Shown here: positions 11,768 through 23,122 of the stretch, piece by piece
How the letters are laid out: the number at the start of each line of letters is the position of its first letter
Numbering within the stretch: position 1 is the stretch's first letter
NCBI GenBank assembly: GCA_001972305.1
Contig: BDDD01000023.1
Location: 355,707 to 419,706 of the forward strand
Source: Cephalotus follicularis
Taxonomy: Eukaryota; Streptophyta; Magnoliopsida; Oxalidales; Cephalotaceae
Length of the DNA: 64,000 nt
Reading direction: 5' to 3'
The notes under the pieces: model-generated
Seen by the model: only the letters and a program-made list of their open reading frames with translations
The model's database searches: none
What the model was told of the DNA's origin: nothing
Program-made: the position numbers and the translations under genes

Positions 11768-13167
11768 TTCTGGTTGGAACAGGTGGCGTTTTTAGGCCAT
11801 GTGGTTACAGCGGAAGGGATTTCTGTGGATCCTGCTAAGGTTGAAGCTATTACTAAATGGCTGAGACCTACTACAGTTTCAGAAGTTAAGAGCTTTTTGG
11901 GTTTAGCTGGTTACTATAGGCGGTTGGTGGAAGGCTTCTCCTCTATAGCCTTGCCACTAACTCAGCTTATGAGGAAGTGAGCAAAGTTTGTATGGAATGA
12001 TGAACGGGAGGCAACTTTTGAGAAGCTGAAGAACGGTCTTGTGTCTGCACCGATTCTCTGTTTACCGTCTGGGTCGGGAGGATACCAGATTTTCAGCGAT
12101 GCTTCTAAGAAGGGTTTGGGATGTGTTCTGATGTAGCACGGTCATGTGATAGCTTATGCTTCGAGATAGTTGAAGCCTTATGAGGTAAACTATCATACGC
12201 ATGATCTTGAGTTGGCAGCGGTAGTGTTCGCATTGAAGATTTGGAGGCACTACTTGTACGGAGAAACTTGTGACGTCTTTACTGATCATAAGAGTCTCAA
12301 GTACATCTTCACGCAGAAAGAGTTGAATATGCGTCAGAGAAGGTGGTTAGAACTTCTGAAAGACTATGATCTGAATATTCAGTACCACCCTGGTAAAGCA
12401 AACGTGGTAGCTGATGCTCTTAGTAGGAAGAGTTCTGGGAGTGTGGCGGCTTTGGTTACGCAGTCGCAGTTGATAACTGATATGGAACGGATGGATTTAC
12501 ATTTGTATGTTCGGGGTTCTGAAGGTTGTATTGCTGCGATGAATGTTGAGCCTACTCTTGTATCTCGGATTAAGACAGCTCAGAATGATGACGGTGAGCT
12601 TTGGGCCTTGGTTCAGAATGTTGAAAAGGGTAAATAGTCAGAGTTCCGAGTGGATGAGCATGGAGTGATCTGGTTGGGTAGTCGGTTGTGTGTTCCGGCA
12701 GATGCTTCTATCAGAGATGCTGATTTGTCTGAGGCACACAGTTCTCCGTTCTCTATACATCCGGGTTCTACGAAAATGTATAGGGACTTGAAGAAGAATT
12801 TCTAGTGGAATGGAATGAAAAAGGATGTGGCGGAGTACGTTGGGAAGTGTTTAATCTGTCAGCAAGTAAAGATTGAACACCAGCGTGCTAGTGGTTTGTT
12901 ACAACCCTTGGAGGTTCCGGTATGGAAATGGGAAAGTATATCGATGGACTTTGTTACGGGTTTGCCGAGAACTTTCCGAAGGCATGATGCTATCTGGGTA
13001 GTAGTGGATCGATTGACGAAATCGGCTCACTTCTTGGCTACCCGCGAAGACTTTTCGGTTGACCGTTTGGCTGAGGTGTTCCAGCAAGAGATTGTGAGAC
13101 TGCATGGGACTCCGGTATCCATTGTTTCGGATAGGGATCCTCGTTTCACATCGCGGTTTTGGAAAGG
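11768..13167 (+). pseudogene. G pol fragment: end of RT, RNase H, integrase zinc and core domains
   Basis: The frames at 11774-11980, 12170-12637 and 12815-13160 give, in order, the RT thumb ([20 protein letters not shown]), the RNase H core ([23 protein letters not shown]), the integrase zinc motif (CLICQQ) and the integrase core with catalytic-site segments [11 protein letters not shown] and [13 protein letters not shown]. At least four stops interrupt it (near 11978, 12134, 12167 and 12635). The integrase part is nearly the same as the fragment in F (22604-22870), so this pol belongs to the K/F/G family itself. It ends abruptly at the LTR junction before the last catalytic residue. Confidence 0.85.
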
Positions 13168-13834
13168 GGGGAATTGTATGTGTAGTGCCGTACACTGCAA
13201 TTCTATTTGGCAATGTGGGTGTCGCGAACCCCTTGCTATTATGTGTTTCTGATATGTTATGGGATTTGGTGCTCAGTTTATGGAACCTATGTTTTGGAAA
13301 AGATATGCTTTACGTTTTGAAAGTTTATTGATCCTATGTTTTGGAAAGGTATACTTTATGGTTTATATGTTTTGCCGTGGGCATTTATAAAACATGTTTA
13401 AATTATTTTATTGCTAAGATTTCAGTTTTAAATGTACTTTTTGGAAATCTTCCTACTTTAAAATATTATTTACTGTTTTATATTCTATATCCGTACTGAG
13501 GTTTGCTCAGCCGCATTTTTGTTTCCATGCGGTAGGTTATCAGGAGCAAAGGGGTTATGTGTGATGAGAGTGACTCCCATATGTCTGAGGATCGTCTAGT
13601 AGCTGATCCTTTTATGTTATGTGGTCATAGTGGAACCCGATAATTAAACAATGTGTTATTTCAGTTTATGATTTTTGGATTTTGGATATGTTTCAGTTAT
13701 GATCAGTTTTTATATGTTATGGATATGCTTTAAACCATCACGTTTTTAATAAAGATGAACCTTTTAACATGATGTGATCTGTTTAGTTTTGGTATTATGC
13801 ACTGTGGCGACTCCCACAGATCGGGGGTGTTACA
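13168..13834 (+). repeat. G 3' LTR portion
   Basis: From GAATTGTATGTGTAGTGCCG to the LTR end, collinear with K (about 2431-3103) and with F reversed. It includes the CCGTACTGAGGTTTGCTCAG block shared by all three. Confidence 0.8.
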
Positions 13835-14436
13835 GAGAAGCTAGCGTCTTTACATCTAAAGTCCTTCTTTTATATGGCTAACAGGGCTCGAGAAGTCGAA
13901 GTTCTGTCCCAGCATTTTTAGAACTTGGGGATCCAGATAGGCAGTCGGAGATCTGCTCCCTCGCGTGATTATTTAGGGAGGAGTTCTGGTAGTAGTAATA
14001 ATTCCCAAGGGTCAAATATCATTGCAGCCCAAGGCAGGGTGAATCTCCTCGTAGTGTTGGTAGCCTAGTAGGACCCTCGAGATTTGGAAGGCAGCCTCGT
14101 GGTTCTCAATAGAGAAGACATGGTCGTAATTCACGACGAAGGCAACAGAAGAGAATGTCTTCACATAGTGGTTCCCCTAAACCTACCAGTGAAGGTGGTC
14201 AGGATTATTTTGAAACCTGCTTACACTATGGACGCACCAACCATACCTCAGATAATTGTTAGTGGAAGAATGGTCGGTGTTGGAATTGTGGAGCCCCAGA
14301 CCATATAGCTGCTGAATGTCCCCAGAAACGACCTAACCCAGGAGATCAAGCAGGGCAAGGATCGAACCAATCACAAGGAAATTTTCAACAAGGTCGTCCT
14401 AGTACCAGTTCTCGAGGAGATCATGGCAAGCAGCCA
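13835..14436 (+). pseudogene. X gag, C-terminal part with zinc knuckles
   Basis: The gag resumes after the GAGAA duplication (KLASLHLKSFFYMANRA-like, then a basic linker). A degenerate first knuckle lies near 14215-14265 and a clear CCHC knuckle CWNCGAPDHIAAEC at about 14283-14324 (C-x2-C-x4-H-x4-C), followed by a Q/G/S-rich tail. Zinc knuckles in this position bind element RNA. The frame is interrupted by stops, for example TAG just after DNC near 14265. Confidence 0.82.
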
Positions 14437-15033
14437 ATGGGATCAGCACCTACAGTGCAAGGCAGAGTTTATGACATGGATCAGAGGGGTACAATGGGAT
14501 CAACCTCAGTGATTGGAGGTATGATATATATATCTCAGTTTTTGGCACGGACTTTGATAGATCCAGGCTCCTCTCATTCTTATATCACATCACATTTTAT
14601 ACATTGCGTGGATATGGAGCTTGAGCCTTTACCCTTGTGATAGAAGTTAGCACACCAGTAGGAGAGTCTATTACCGGGTGTGTAGATCTTGTGCCATTGA
14701 GATTTTCGGTCATGTCCTTCTGACAGACCTCATAGTGTTCCCAATGGGTGATCTTGATGTAATTCTTGGAATGGATTGGTTGTTGGCACACTATGCGTAT
14801 ACGGATTGTAATAGCAAGGTTGTAACCTTCCATTTGCCAGGCCAGTCTCCGTTCCAGTTTGTTGGAACCCTAGAGCATCAGCCAACTCCTATGATATCTG
14901 CTATGCAGGCTGACAAACTCTTGAAACAGGGTTGTGATGCTTACCTGGCACATATTTTTGATGTCAGGAGATCGATGTCGAAGATGGAGGATGTTCTTGT
15001 TGTTTATGAATATCTAGATGTGTTTCATGAATA
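14437..15033 (+). pseudogene. X aspartic protease region
   Basis: The active-site segment is LIDPGSSHSYI near 14554, where the usual D-S/T-G is D-P-G, as in many Tekay/Del copies (A and C have it too). The protease end motif [14 protein letters not shown] lies near 14755-14795. A stop near 14638 and a frame change split it into 14437-14640 and 14678-15034. The downstream linker (ADKLLKQGCDAYLAHIFDV) matches the protease-RT linker in A and C. Confidence 0.85.
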
Positions 15034-16290
15034 ATTAACATCCTTACCTCCCGAAAGAGACGTAGAGTTCACCATAGATCTCTTTTCAGGAACAGCACCT
15101 ATATCAACAGATCCCTATCGAATGGCCCCACCTGAGTTGAAGGAATTAAAAGTGCAGTCGTAGTAGTTGCTTGATAAAGGTTTCATTAGACCAAGTGTAT
15201 CCCCGTGGGGAGCACCGGTCTTATTTGTTAAGAAGAAAGATGGATTGTTGCGAACGTGCATCTATTATAGGCAGCTTAATAAGGTCACTGTTAAGAACAA
15301 ATATTTGCTGCCACATATTGATGATTTGTTTGATCAGCTGAAGGGATCTTCAGTGTTTTCTAAATTGGATTTGAGATCAGGATACCATCAACTCGGAGTT
15401 AGAGCGGATGATATTTCAAAGACTACATTCAGATCGCTATATGGACATTATGAATTCGTCGTAATGCCTTTCGGTGTGACTAATGCCCCTGCTGGATACA
15501 TGAGCTTAATGAATCAGATATTCAGTCCATATCTTGATAGTTCATAGTAGTCTTCATCGATGATTTTCGTATATATTCTAAGTCCATGGAAGAGCAAGGA
15601 GAACATTTGCACTTAGCCTTACAAACTCTCAGAGATCATCAGTTGTATGCCAAGTTTAGAAAATGTGAATTCTGGATATCAGAGGTAACTTTCCTTGGTC
15701 ATGTTATATCCAGTGTCAGACTATCAGTCGATCGTTCAAAGATCGAAGCAGTAAAGGACTGGAAACGACCAAAGAATGTGATGGAAGTTTGGAGCTTTCT
15801 AGGCTTGGCAAGATATTACCATTATTTTGTTGAAAGATTTTCAAGAATAGGTACTCCTCTAACCCAATTGACGCAAAAAATGTAGTGTTTGTATGGGATG
15901 AAGATTGTGAATGAAGTTTTCAAGAGCTGAAGCATCGTTTGATTTTTGAGCCAATCTTGGCTTTGCCAAAAGGAATTGAAGGTTTTGTAGTATACAGTGA
16001 TGCATCGGGTAATGGCTTGGGTTTTGTCCTGATGCAAAATAGGAAGGTGATCGCATACGCCTCAAGGAAATTGAAGCCCCAAGAAGAGTATTATCCGACT
16101 CATGGTCTTGAGTTAGCAGCAATAGTCATTGCGCTGCATAAATGGAGGCACTATCTGTATGGTACTAAGTTCGAGGTGTATACCGATCACAAGAGCTTGA
16201 AGTATTTGTTTTCATATAAAGACCTGAATATGAGAAAAAGAATATGGATGGAGTTACTCAATGACTGTAATTGTGAAATATAGTGCCCTG
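15034..16290 (+). pseudogene. X reverse transcriptase and RNase H
   Basis: RT is recognisable from [14 protein letters not shown] (about 15110) through [41 protein letters not shown] and a FIDD catalytic box near 15553, where a frameshift and stop (about 15545) fall. The RT thumb is at 15586-15885. RNase H follows at 15939-16283 with [13 protein letters not shown] and [10 protein letters not shown]. Stops near 15163, 15545 and 15883 and the altered RT core (IYYRQLNK for the usual IDYR) show it is dead. RT and RNase H copy element RNA into DNA and remove the template in family members. Confidence 0.88.
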
Positions 16291-17752
16291 AGTCATCGAT
16301 TAGCTTGCCTAACGATTGCTCATATTCAGACACGTCCATGGTTAAAGGATAGAATTCAGGTAGCTCATGGTAAAGATGGAGACTTACTTAAATTAACTCT
16401 GAACGAGAATGGAACTTTGAAGCCTCATTTCAGAATGCAGAGTAACGGGTTAGTCCAATATCAACGAAGAATTTGTGTTCCAAGCGATAAAGAGTTAAAG
16501 GATGAAATGTTGTCACAAGCACATCGCTCCAGTTTCCCCGTACATCCCGGTAGTACCAAGATGTACCGAGACTTGAAGCTAAGTTGTTGGTGGAGAAACA
16601 TGAAAAGAGAAATAACCGAGTATGTAGCTTCCTGTTTGATATGTCAAAAGGTTAAAGCAGAACATCAGAGGCCAGCAGGATTGCTGCAACCTTTGCCTAT
16701 GGCACAGTTTAAGTGGGAACACATCACAATGGATTTCATAATAGGATTACCCAGAACGAAGACTAACCGTGATGTTATTTGGGTGATTATGGTTCGCTTT
16801 ACAAAAATTGCTCATTTCATTGCGATCACGACAACATATTCTCTCACGCGGTTATCTAACCTGTACATTGTAGAAATTGTGAAGCTCCATGGAGTACCTA
16901 TTAGTGTGGTGTCCGAAGGGACCCCCGATTTACATCATTATTTTGGAGAAAGCTGCAAGAAGCTTTTGGTACTCAATTGAATTTCAGCACAACTTTCGAT
17001 CCCTAGACTGATGGACAGTATGAGAGGACTATTCAGACTCTGGAAGATATGCTACGAGCATGTGTTTTAGAATTGTGTGGCAGTTGGGATGACCATCTTC
17101 CATTAGTAGAGTTCTCATATAACAACAGTTATCACACCAGTATTGGTGTGGCACCATTCGAGGCTCTCTACGAATGGAAGTGTAGAACCCAATCTGTTGG
17201 TTTGAAGTTGGTGAACATAGTCTTGTGGGACCTAAGCTTGTACAATAAACCACTGAGAAGGCAAAGGTTATCAGAGAAAGACTTCTAACAGCACAAAGCA
17301 GGCAGAAGAGTTATGCAGACCACCGCAGGAGAGAGTTGGAGTTCGATGTGGTAGATCATGTGTTCCTTAAAGTCTCTCCGAGGAAAGGAATTATGAGGTT
17401 TGGCAAGAAAGGGAAGCTAGCCACTCACTTTATAGGACCTTTTGAGATCCTTGAGAGAGTGGGTACTGTTGCCTACCGACTTGCCTTACTACCCAGCCTA
17501 GCGAATGTACACAATGTGTTTCATGTCTCAATGCTGAGAAAATATCATCGTGTGTTGCAATGGTAACCGTTAGAATTGGGGATGGATATGAGTTATGAAG
17601 AAGTACCTATCCGGATCCTCGACTGTCGGATTAAACAACTGAGGAGTAAAACCATTCCGCTGGTGAAGGTGTTATGGCAATACCACGGAGTGGAGGATGC
17701 TACCTGGGAAAGAGAAGAAGATATGAAGGCCATGTATCCCCATTTGTTTTAA
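16261..17752 (+). pseudogene. X integrase with C-terminal chromodomain-like tail
   Basis: The zinc-binding part ends in CLICQKVKAEHQ (about 16640). The core begins MDFIIGLPRT, but the first catalytic Asp is lost (VIMVRFTK where relatives have VVDRLTK) and a frameshift destroys the second Asp region near 16915. Further pieces lie at 17049-17288 and 17336-17566. The last part encodes VKVLWQYHGVEDATWEREED before a stop near 17750, similar to the chromodomain-related tail of Tekay/Del chromoviruses, which directs integration to particular chromatin. It is inactive. Confidence 0.86.
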
Positions 17753-17782
17753 CCCTGGGAATCTCGGGATGAGATCCTTCTA

Positions 17783-17794
17783 AGGAAGGAAGGA
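17783..17794 (+). other. X polypurine tract
   Basis: AGGAAGGAAGGA immediately precedes the 3' LTR (TGTAATGGCCC). This is the expected primer for plus-strand DNA synthesis. Confidence 0.85.
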
Positions 17795-19888
17795 TGTAAT
17801 GGCCCTAAATGTTATAAAGGATTATATATGGGCTTTAAGAATTGGCTCTCCTCCCTTGGGCCAGTTTTGGTTTGGGACAAGCATGCATAAGCAATAAGGC
17901 ATGGGTTGTGAATTCATACTTGGGCTTGAGGAAGAGAAATGGTCAGCCATAAATGGTTAAGGTGACTGAGAGTGTAGCATTTTCTAAATCCTTCCTCACA
18001 TGTGTATATAAGGAGAAAGACACTCGTGAAACATGCTTTTGATTCTTACTCCCTGTTTCTATTCTAGAAAGATCAAGAAAAGGAAGAAAGTGGAAGATTG
18101 GGCCTGATGTCATAAGAAAGCTGAGGAAAGTGACAAGTGAGGAGCTTCCTCAAGAGAATTCAAAGTCTCCCGTATAAATCCCTCACCTCCTGGAAGTGAA
18201 GGAGCAATGCCAGAAGTGGAAAGGAGAAGGAAATTGAGGTGCGTGGAAGTTTCAGGCTTGGATGAAGTCCAGAATCTAAGTAAAGAATCAGGCAATCTCC
18301 GTTTTCAACCAATTCTGAGGTAGGTTGCTACATGTCCGAGCGCCTACCAACATGTGTGTTTGTGTGAGTTGTGTGTTATTGGTTTGTTGGTTTGATTGTT
18401 GCATGTGTTGCTTGTTACTTGATTTTGTTGTGTTTGTTGGACTATGATTTCTTTGTTTGTCCCACTGTCTATCATAAGGATTTGGACATAATCTCGGTGA
18501 AGTTCAGTACTTGGAAAGTAATAGAACTACATCTCGATGCTAAGCCCGACTAGTCTCCAGAGGACTTAGAGCTTCCTAGCTTGAGGTCAGACTAGTCCTA
18601 TGCATGCCAAGTAGACTATCCCACTTGGTCGCCGAGCATGACTTGCTCATTCGTGTGCCGAGCGTAATACGTCCGAGCATGACCCACTCGTGTGCGCCAA
18701 TCATGATTTGTCCGAGCATGACTTGTCCGAGCATGCCGGTCATAACTTGTCTGAGCATGCCGAGCATGACTTGACCGAGCATGGCTAGTAGACCACCTTC
18801 TCGGCCCGAGATGAATATATGCATGTGAGTGAGACAAACGCTTTGAGTGGACTAATTCGCGCATGCCGAGCTGACCAGCCCATGTGGTCTCCAAGCATAT
18901 TCATGTGTACCCGTCCGACTAGTCCCTCGAGCATAATAATGTTGAGAGCATAAGTGTATAGCGTCGTGGAGCGCTAGGTCTGACTAAGGGCCAGAACCCA
19001 AGCAGAGTTCCTTCTTTGCCTGAAGTACATGAATACAGAAACCTAGTGAGACGCCCTATGGTAGGTGAACATAGAGAGTGAATCCCATAAGGACTGCCCT
19101 TAGCAGGTGAGCCCAATGAGGAGAATTCCGCTAAAGCAGGTGAAACCAAGGATGAATTCCACTCAGTCGGTGAACCAGAGGGGTGAATTCCACCAGAGCA
19201 GGTGAACCTAATGGTGAATTCCATAGGCAGGTGATCCTCGGGTGAATCCCGCTTAAAGGGTGAACTCCGCTAGAGCAGGTGAACCTAAGGGCGAATTCCG
19301 CCAGAGCAGGTGAACCAAATGGGTGAATTCCGCTCGGCAGGTGAACCTAAGGGTGAATTCCGTAGGTAGGTGATCCTAAAGGTGAACCTCTATAGTAAGA
19401 CTTGGTATAGGAAGGAAACCATGACCGGACCAACTCCTCTATTATAAATATATGAAATCTGGTTGTTGAGTATAGTAGTCCGAGGAAGTTATAAAGGATG
19501 TTACATGGATTGGATGGTTCTATGGCATGCATGCATCTCTTCTCTGATTGTTTGCTTTGTTCTCTGTGGTATGTCTCTGCATGTAGTAATCTAGACAACC
19601 AAAGGTTTGCTGACCCATTCTCTGAATTGGCCAAGTTCAGGTACAGTTGGAGTAGCACAACAGCCTAAGGGATAAAGAGCAATGCAAGTATTCCTCCTCG
19701 GTAGTGTGATTTGGTGAGCAAGGTATCATGTAATTATTTTGTTATGACCTGACGATTTGTGACAGAGCCAGTATTGATAAAGCTGTGTAGGAATTGGGTA
19801 TATCCACATGTATTAAATCGATGGTTGATGATTTTTATGCTTATAATTTAAGTTTAAAATTTTTATGATGATTGGAATTAAGGTATCT
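17795..19888 (+). repeat. X 3' LTR (interrupted by F)
   Basis: Collinear with the 5' LTR (6329-8487), including both minisatellite blocks with changed copy number. Interrupted at 19889 by element F. Only about five terminal bases (TGACA, 22977-22981) remain beyond F, followed by the TTTAT duplication, so roughly 65 bp of the LTR tail were lost with the far end of F. Confidence 0.88.
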
Positions 19889-22608
19889 TGTAACACCCCC
19901 GGACGGCGGGAGTCGTCACAGGGTCATATCATACATAACATTATTTATCTGAGCATAAACATAACATATCTAATCATATCATTACTTAACAGCTGAAAAC
20001 CTGGTGGTCATATCATATCTGAAACTTAAACAAACTGTTCAAAACTTAACAATTTTAACAATTACGGAAAATAAACTTAAACTTAAACATAACCCAGTTT
20101 CGAAATTAAAACATAAACATATGTATCGCAAAAGTGTTCATGACCACTAGACATAAAACAAGGATCACACTCCTAGGGATCCTAACACAAAAGGTGGTCA
20201 TCACTCGTCACACTTTCCCCCGCTGCTCCTGAAAACCTGCTGCATGGAAACAAAAACGCGGCTGAGCAAACCTCAGTACGGATAAGGAAAATAAAACAGT
20301 AAACGATAATTTAAAAACATTAATATTTCAATAATAATGTAACAGAAGTCATAAGTAGTTAAAACAGATACATAATCGTAAAATCATATTTGTACTTTCA
20401 TAAATCCAGATAACTTTCGAAACATTTACGATGCATTTCATAAAATCATCATAGGTTATGATTCACAAATCATAGTTCATACTGAGCCATATACATATCA
20501 CATAACATAAATTTGGCAAGGGAGGCGCTAATTCCACATGCCCACTAGAATTGAAGTGTACGGCACTACACAGTCAATTCTCACATCTCACATATCCGAT
20601 CACACCTCGGATCACATATTTGATCATTCACTAGATCACATATCATAAACTAGAATCGATTCATACGCCTCTATCACATAGCGGATCCATAAATCCACCT
20701 TATGGGATTTATTCATACACTCAGAGACGCCGTAGACTAATCACACCGCTACGGAAGTGTCACATACCCGTGCCAGGCCCACGACGTGCCTATGGTACGC
20801 CCCATAGGGGGGTACAATACTTAGTATTCATTTCAAAAATATTGATTTATCAAAATCAATTTTAAAACACATAAAATATGCTTTCACAAAACATATCGAA
20901 AAACCGCTCACAACGGTATCATAACGTACATTTCATAACATATCGTATCATTTCATATCATATGTATAAAGTCGGAATCATTTAAAATTTCAAACCAACT
21001 TTAATTTCGAAACATATCAAAACCATAAAACATTATCGATTTAATAAAGGAAGAAGCATATCAAAACTGTTTCAGTTCGAATATCAGATAGCCAAGGAAC
21101 AGAAATTCCGTACCTTATGCGCTCACAAAGTACTTACGAATAGACGATTTAAACGGAACCCACTTGAAGCACAACAATCTGAAAAGGCATTCAAATCATA
21201 CGTATAAGAGTCTAAGACACATCAGAAGCATTAAACATACTCTTAACAGTGTTTGGAAAAGATTCGGATCGATTCGAGGATCAAACGAATTAAAACAATT
21301 GAAAACAGTACATTTCTGGGCAAAACAGTCGACTAATACAGGGCACCAGTCGACTGGGGAAGCAAGACAGTCGACTATTCATAAGGTCCAGTCGACTACT
21401 CAAACTAAAGTGCAGGCAGTCGACTGGATCATACAACCAGTCGACTACTTAACCTAAGGCAGTCGACTGTGTTCATATGGCAGTCGGCTGCCCATCCAAT
21501 TCAGCCGACTGTCCATAGGAACAGCCGACTGTTCTGGGCGACAGAACAGTTGGAAATTTGACAATTCAATACTGAAAATGATTCAAATGGTTTCTACATT
21601 AAACCAGAGACATATGGACATAAACATATGATCATGTATGACTTTTAGGTGACTCAGGAACACAGAATTGACAAGAAAACAACCTGACAGTGACTTATCT
21701 TTCAAAATGAAGCAAGAAGACAATGCATATATATATATATAAAGATTCTGTCTTTTATAAAAATGCAGACGTTATAAAACCAGTTTGTGACATAACTATG
21801 TGTATACAACATGTTGACAATCTTATTAACTCAATGACAACACATTTAGGCAGGAATCAAGACCCAAAGACACCAAGAGCATAAAAACTCAATTTATGAC
21901 ATTAGAACAAAACCATCACTAGGGGAAACGAATTTACTAACCTGTAATGATGTTAAGGACACAGAAAACACAGCAAGAATACCACAAATTCACTGATCAA
22001 ACAACTGTACAGAAGGAGGATAAGAAAACAAAACAAGGAGTACATACATGCTCAATAAACTAGAAGAATCCAATCCAAAGAAACAACCAACAGATTAGCA
22101 TTACCTTAACAACTTAAAGAGACGATTCATAGCAGATTACGCAGACTCCTCAAGCAGTTGTCAGCAGTGACACTTTGCAGAGAAGAGAGACATTCATATT
22201 ATAATGGCAATGTCTCACACAAAAGGAAGAAAAGAGACACAATCTGCCAAAAAGGGAAGAAAGGAGGATTTCTAGGAATTGAAAAAGGAAGAAGGAGATT
22301 TGCCGTGTGATATTGATGAAGGAGAGAGTGACTTCGGTGAAGGAGGAGAAATAAATAGGAAGAAAGAAAGAAAAAAGAAATTAAAGAAAAAGGAAAAGAA
22401 AAGAAATTAAAGAATTAAAATAAATGAAATAAGAAAATAATTCAAAAGCACAACCCAACATAGCATAACATACCCAAATATTCGGACTGGTATCAATCAG
22501 CCCAAAACACAGGGCAACCGAACTTTAAAATTAAACACAATTAAAAAGCCCGAACACAAACACACATAAAATCCGTAAAATACATTTACGAACAAATAGG
22601 GTATTACA
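19889..22608 (-). repeat. F LTR (2.72 kb), complete
   Basis: Minus-strand LTR beginning TGTAATACCC and ending GGGGGTGTTACA. It is the only uninterrupted LTR of this family here and is a useful reference for K and G. It has a purine-rich stretch at 22170-22440 (a pyrimidine-rich leader on its own strand) and the palindrome array at 21326-21531. Confidence 0.9.
21326..21531. repeat. Array of ten CAGTCGACTG-type palindromes, about 21 bp apart (in F)
   Basis: Copies start at 21326, 21347, 21368, 21389, 21417, 21438, 21460, 21481, 21502 and 21522, with intervals 21, 21, 21, 28, 21, 22, 21, 21 and 20 bp. The 10-11 bp spacers are all different and AT-richer than the motif. This is the clearest example of the periodic array. 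Confidence 0.93.
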
Positions 22609-22976
22609 TCCAGTAACTGAGCCTAGTACCCCAAGCTTTTTGGAACCCTTTCCAAAACCGCGAAGTGAAACGATGATCCCTATCCGAAACAATGGATACC
22701 GGAGTCCCATGCAGTCTCACTACCTCCTGCTGAAACACCTCAGCCAAACGATCAACAGAAAAGTCTTCTCGGATAGCCAATAAGTGAGCCGATTTAGTCA
22801 GTCGATCCACTACTACCCAGATAGCATCGTTCCTTCTGAAAGTTCTCGGCAAACCCGTCGCAAAGTCCATCTAAATACTTTCCAATTTCCATACCGGAAC
22901 TTCCAAGGGCTGTAATAAACCACTAGCACGTTGTTGCTTGATCTTTACCTACTGACAGGTCAAACACTTCCCAACG
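22609..22976 (-). pseudogene. F integrase core fragment
   Basis: The open frame 22870-22604 gives [41 protein letters not shown] and RFWKGFQKAWGTRL, the first two catalytic Asp segments of a gypsy integrase. Upstream bases to 22976 continue the zinc-binding end with a stop. The frame then runs straight into the LTR after GTRLS, so the last catalytic residue and the C-terminal half are gone. Non-functional. Confidence 0.87.
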
Positions 22977-22986
22977 TGACATTTAT

Positions 22987-23122
22987 TGATTATATATATA
23001 AACATATATAAATGAACAACTGTCATTGATTACAATAAAGAACATTCTTTAGTGAACTATAACGTTTATTACAAACTATTGCTATTGCATGATAACCTGG
23101 CTTGCATCACTTATCCCTAACA
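22987..23122 (-). mobile_element. H1 copia-type LTR, right end
   Basis: Continues H1 after the X insertion and its TTTAT duplication. Collinear with 25730-25861 (end of the H2 LTR) and ending in CTTATCCCTAACA, equivalent to CTTATCCATAACA there. What follows is not a polypurine tract, so 23123 is outside this element; CTCAG (23123-23127) would be its target duplication. Confidence 0.75.

Larger units (their letters stand above)
9453..13834 (+). mobile_element. Element G: internally deleted gypsy element of the K/F family
   Basis: It begins TGTAATACCC and ends GGGTGTTACA and is flanked by a perfect GAGAA duplication (9448-9452 and 13835-13839) inside the gag of X. It consists of the first ~2.3 kb of an LTR, then about 1.4 kb of RT-RNase H-integrase sequence in the same orientation, then the last ~0.67 kb of an LTR. 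The simplest reading is a full element that lost the stretch from mid-5' LTR to RT and from integrase to mid-3' LTR. The alternative is a solo LTR that captured a pol fragment. Relative to the LTR of F, about 250 bp between the two LTR pieces is absent. Confidence 0.85.
19889..22976 (-). mobile_element. Element F: gypsy LTR with attached integrase fragment
   Basis: On the minus strand the order is integrase fragment (22976-22609) then a complete LTR (22608-19889). It is inserted in the 3' LTR of X after TATCT (19884-19888). Its 5' half and right target duplication are missing. The integrase-to-LTR join lacks the integrase C-terminus, tail and polypurine tract, so two deletions shaped it. It is the same family as K and G. 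Confidence 0.85.
6329..22981 (+). mobile_element. Element X: degenerate Ty3/gypsy (Tekay/Del-like) retrotransposon
   Basis: Two LTRs (6329-8555 and 17795-19888 plus a short tail at 22977-22981) flank gag, protease, RT, RNase H and integrase remnants in the gypsy order, all on the plus strand. A 5-bp duplication TTTAT flanks it (6324-6328 and 22982-22986), and the sequence on both sides belongs to the same copia LTR (H1). It is interrupted by G in gag and by F in the 3' LTR. Without these it would be about 9.2 kb, usual for Tekay/Del. Many stops and frameshifts make it non-functional. The first two bases of the 5' LTR are TA instead of TG. Confidence 0.9.

Noticed and set aside
9453..13834. 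Simple solo LTR
   Set aside because: It contains 1.4 kb of pol that is absent from the F and K LTRs.
21728..21745. (AT)n microsatellite as a feature
   Set aside because: Too short to matter; similar runs occur at 39750 and 47285 inside LTRs.
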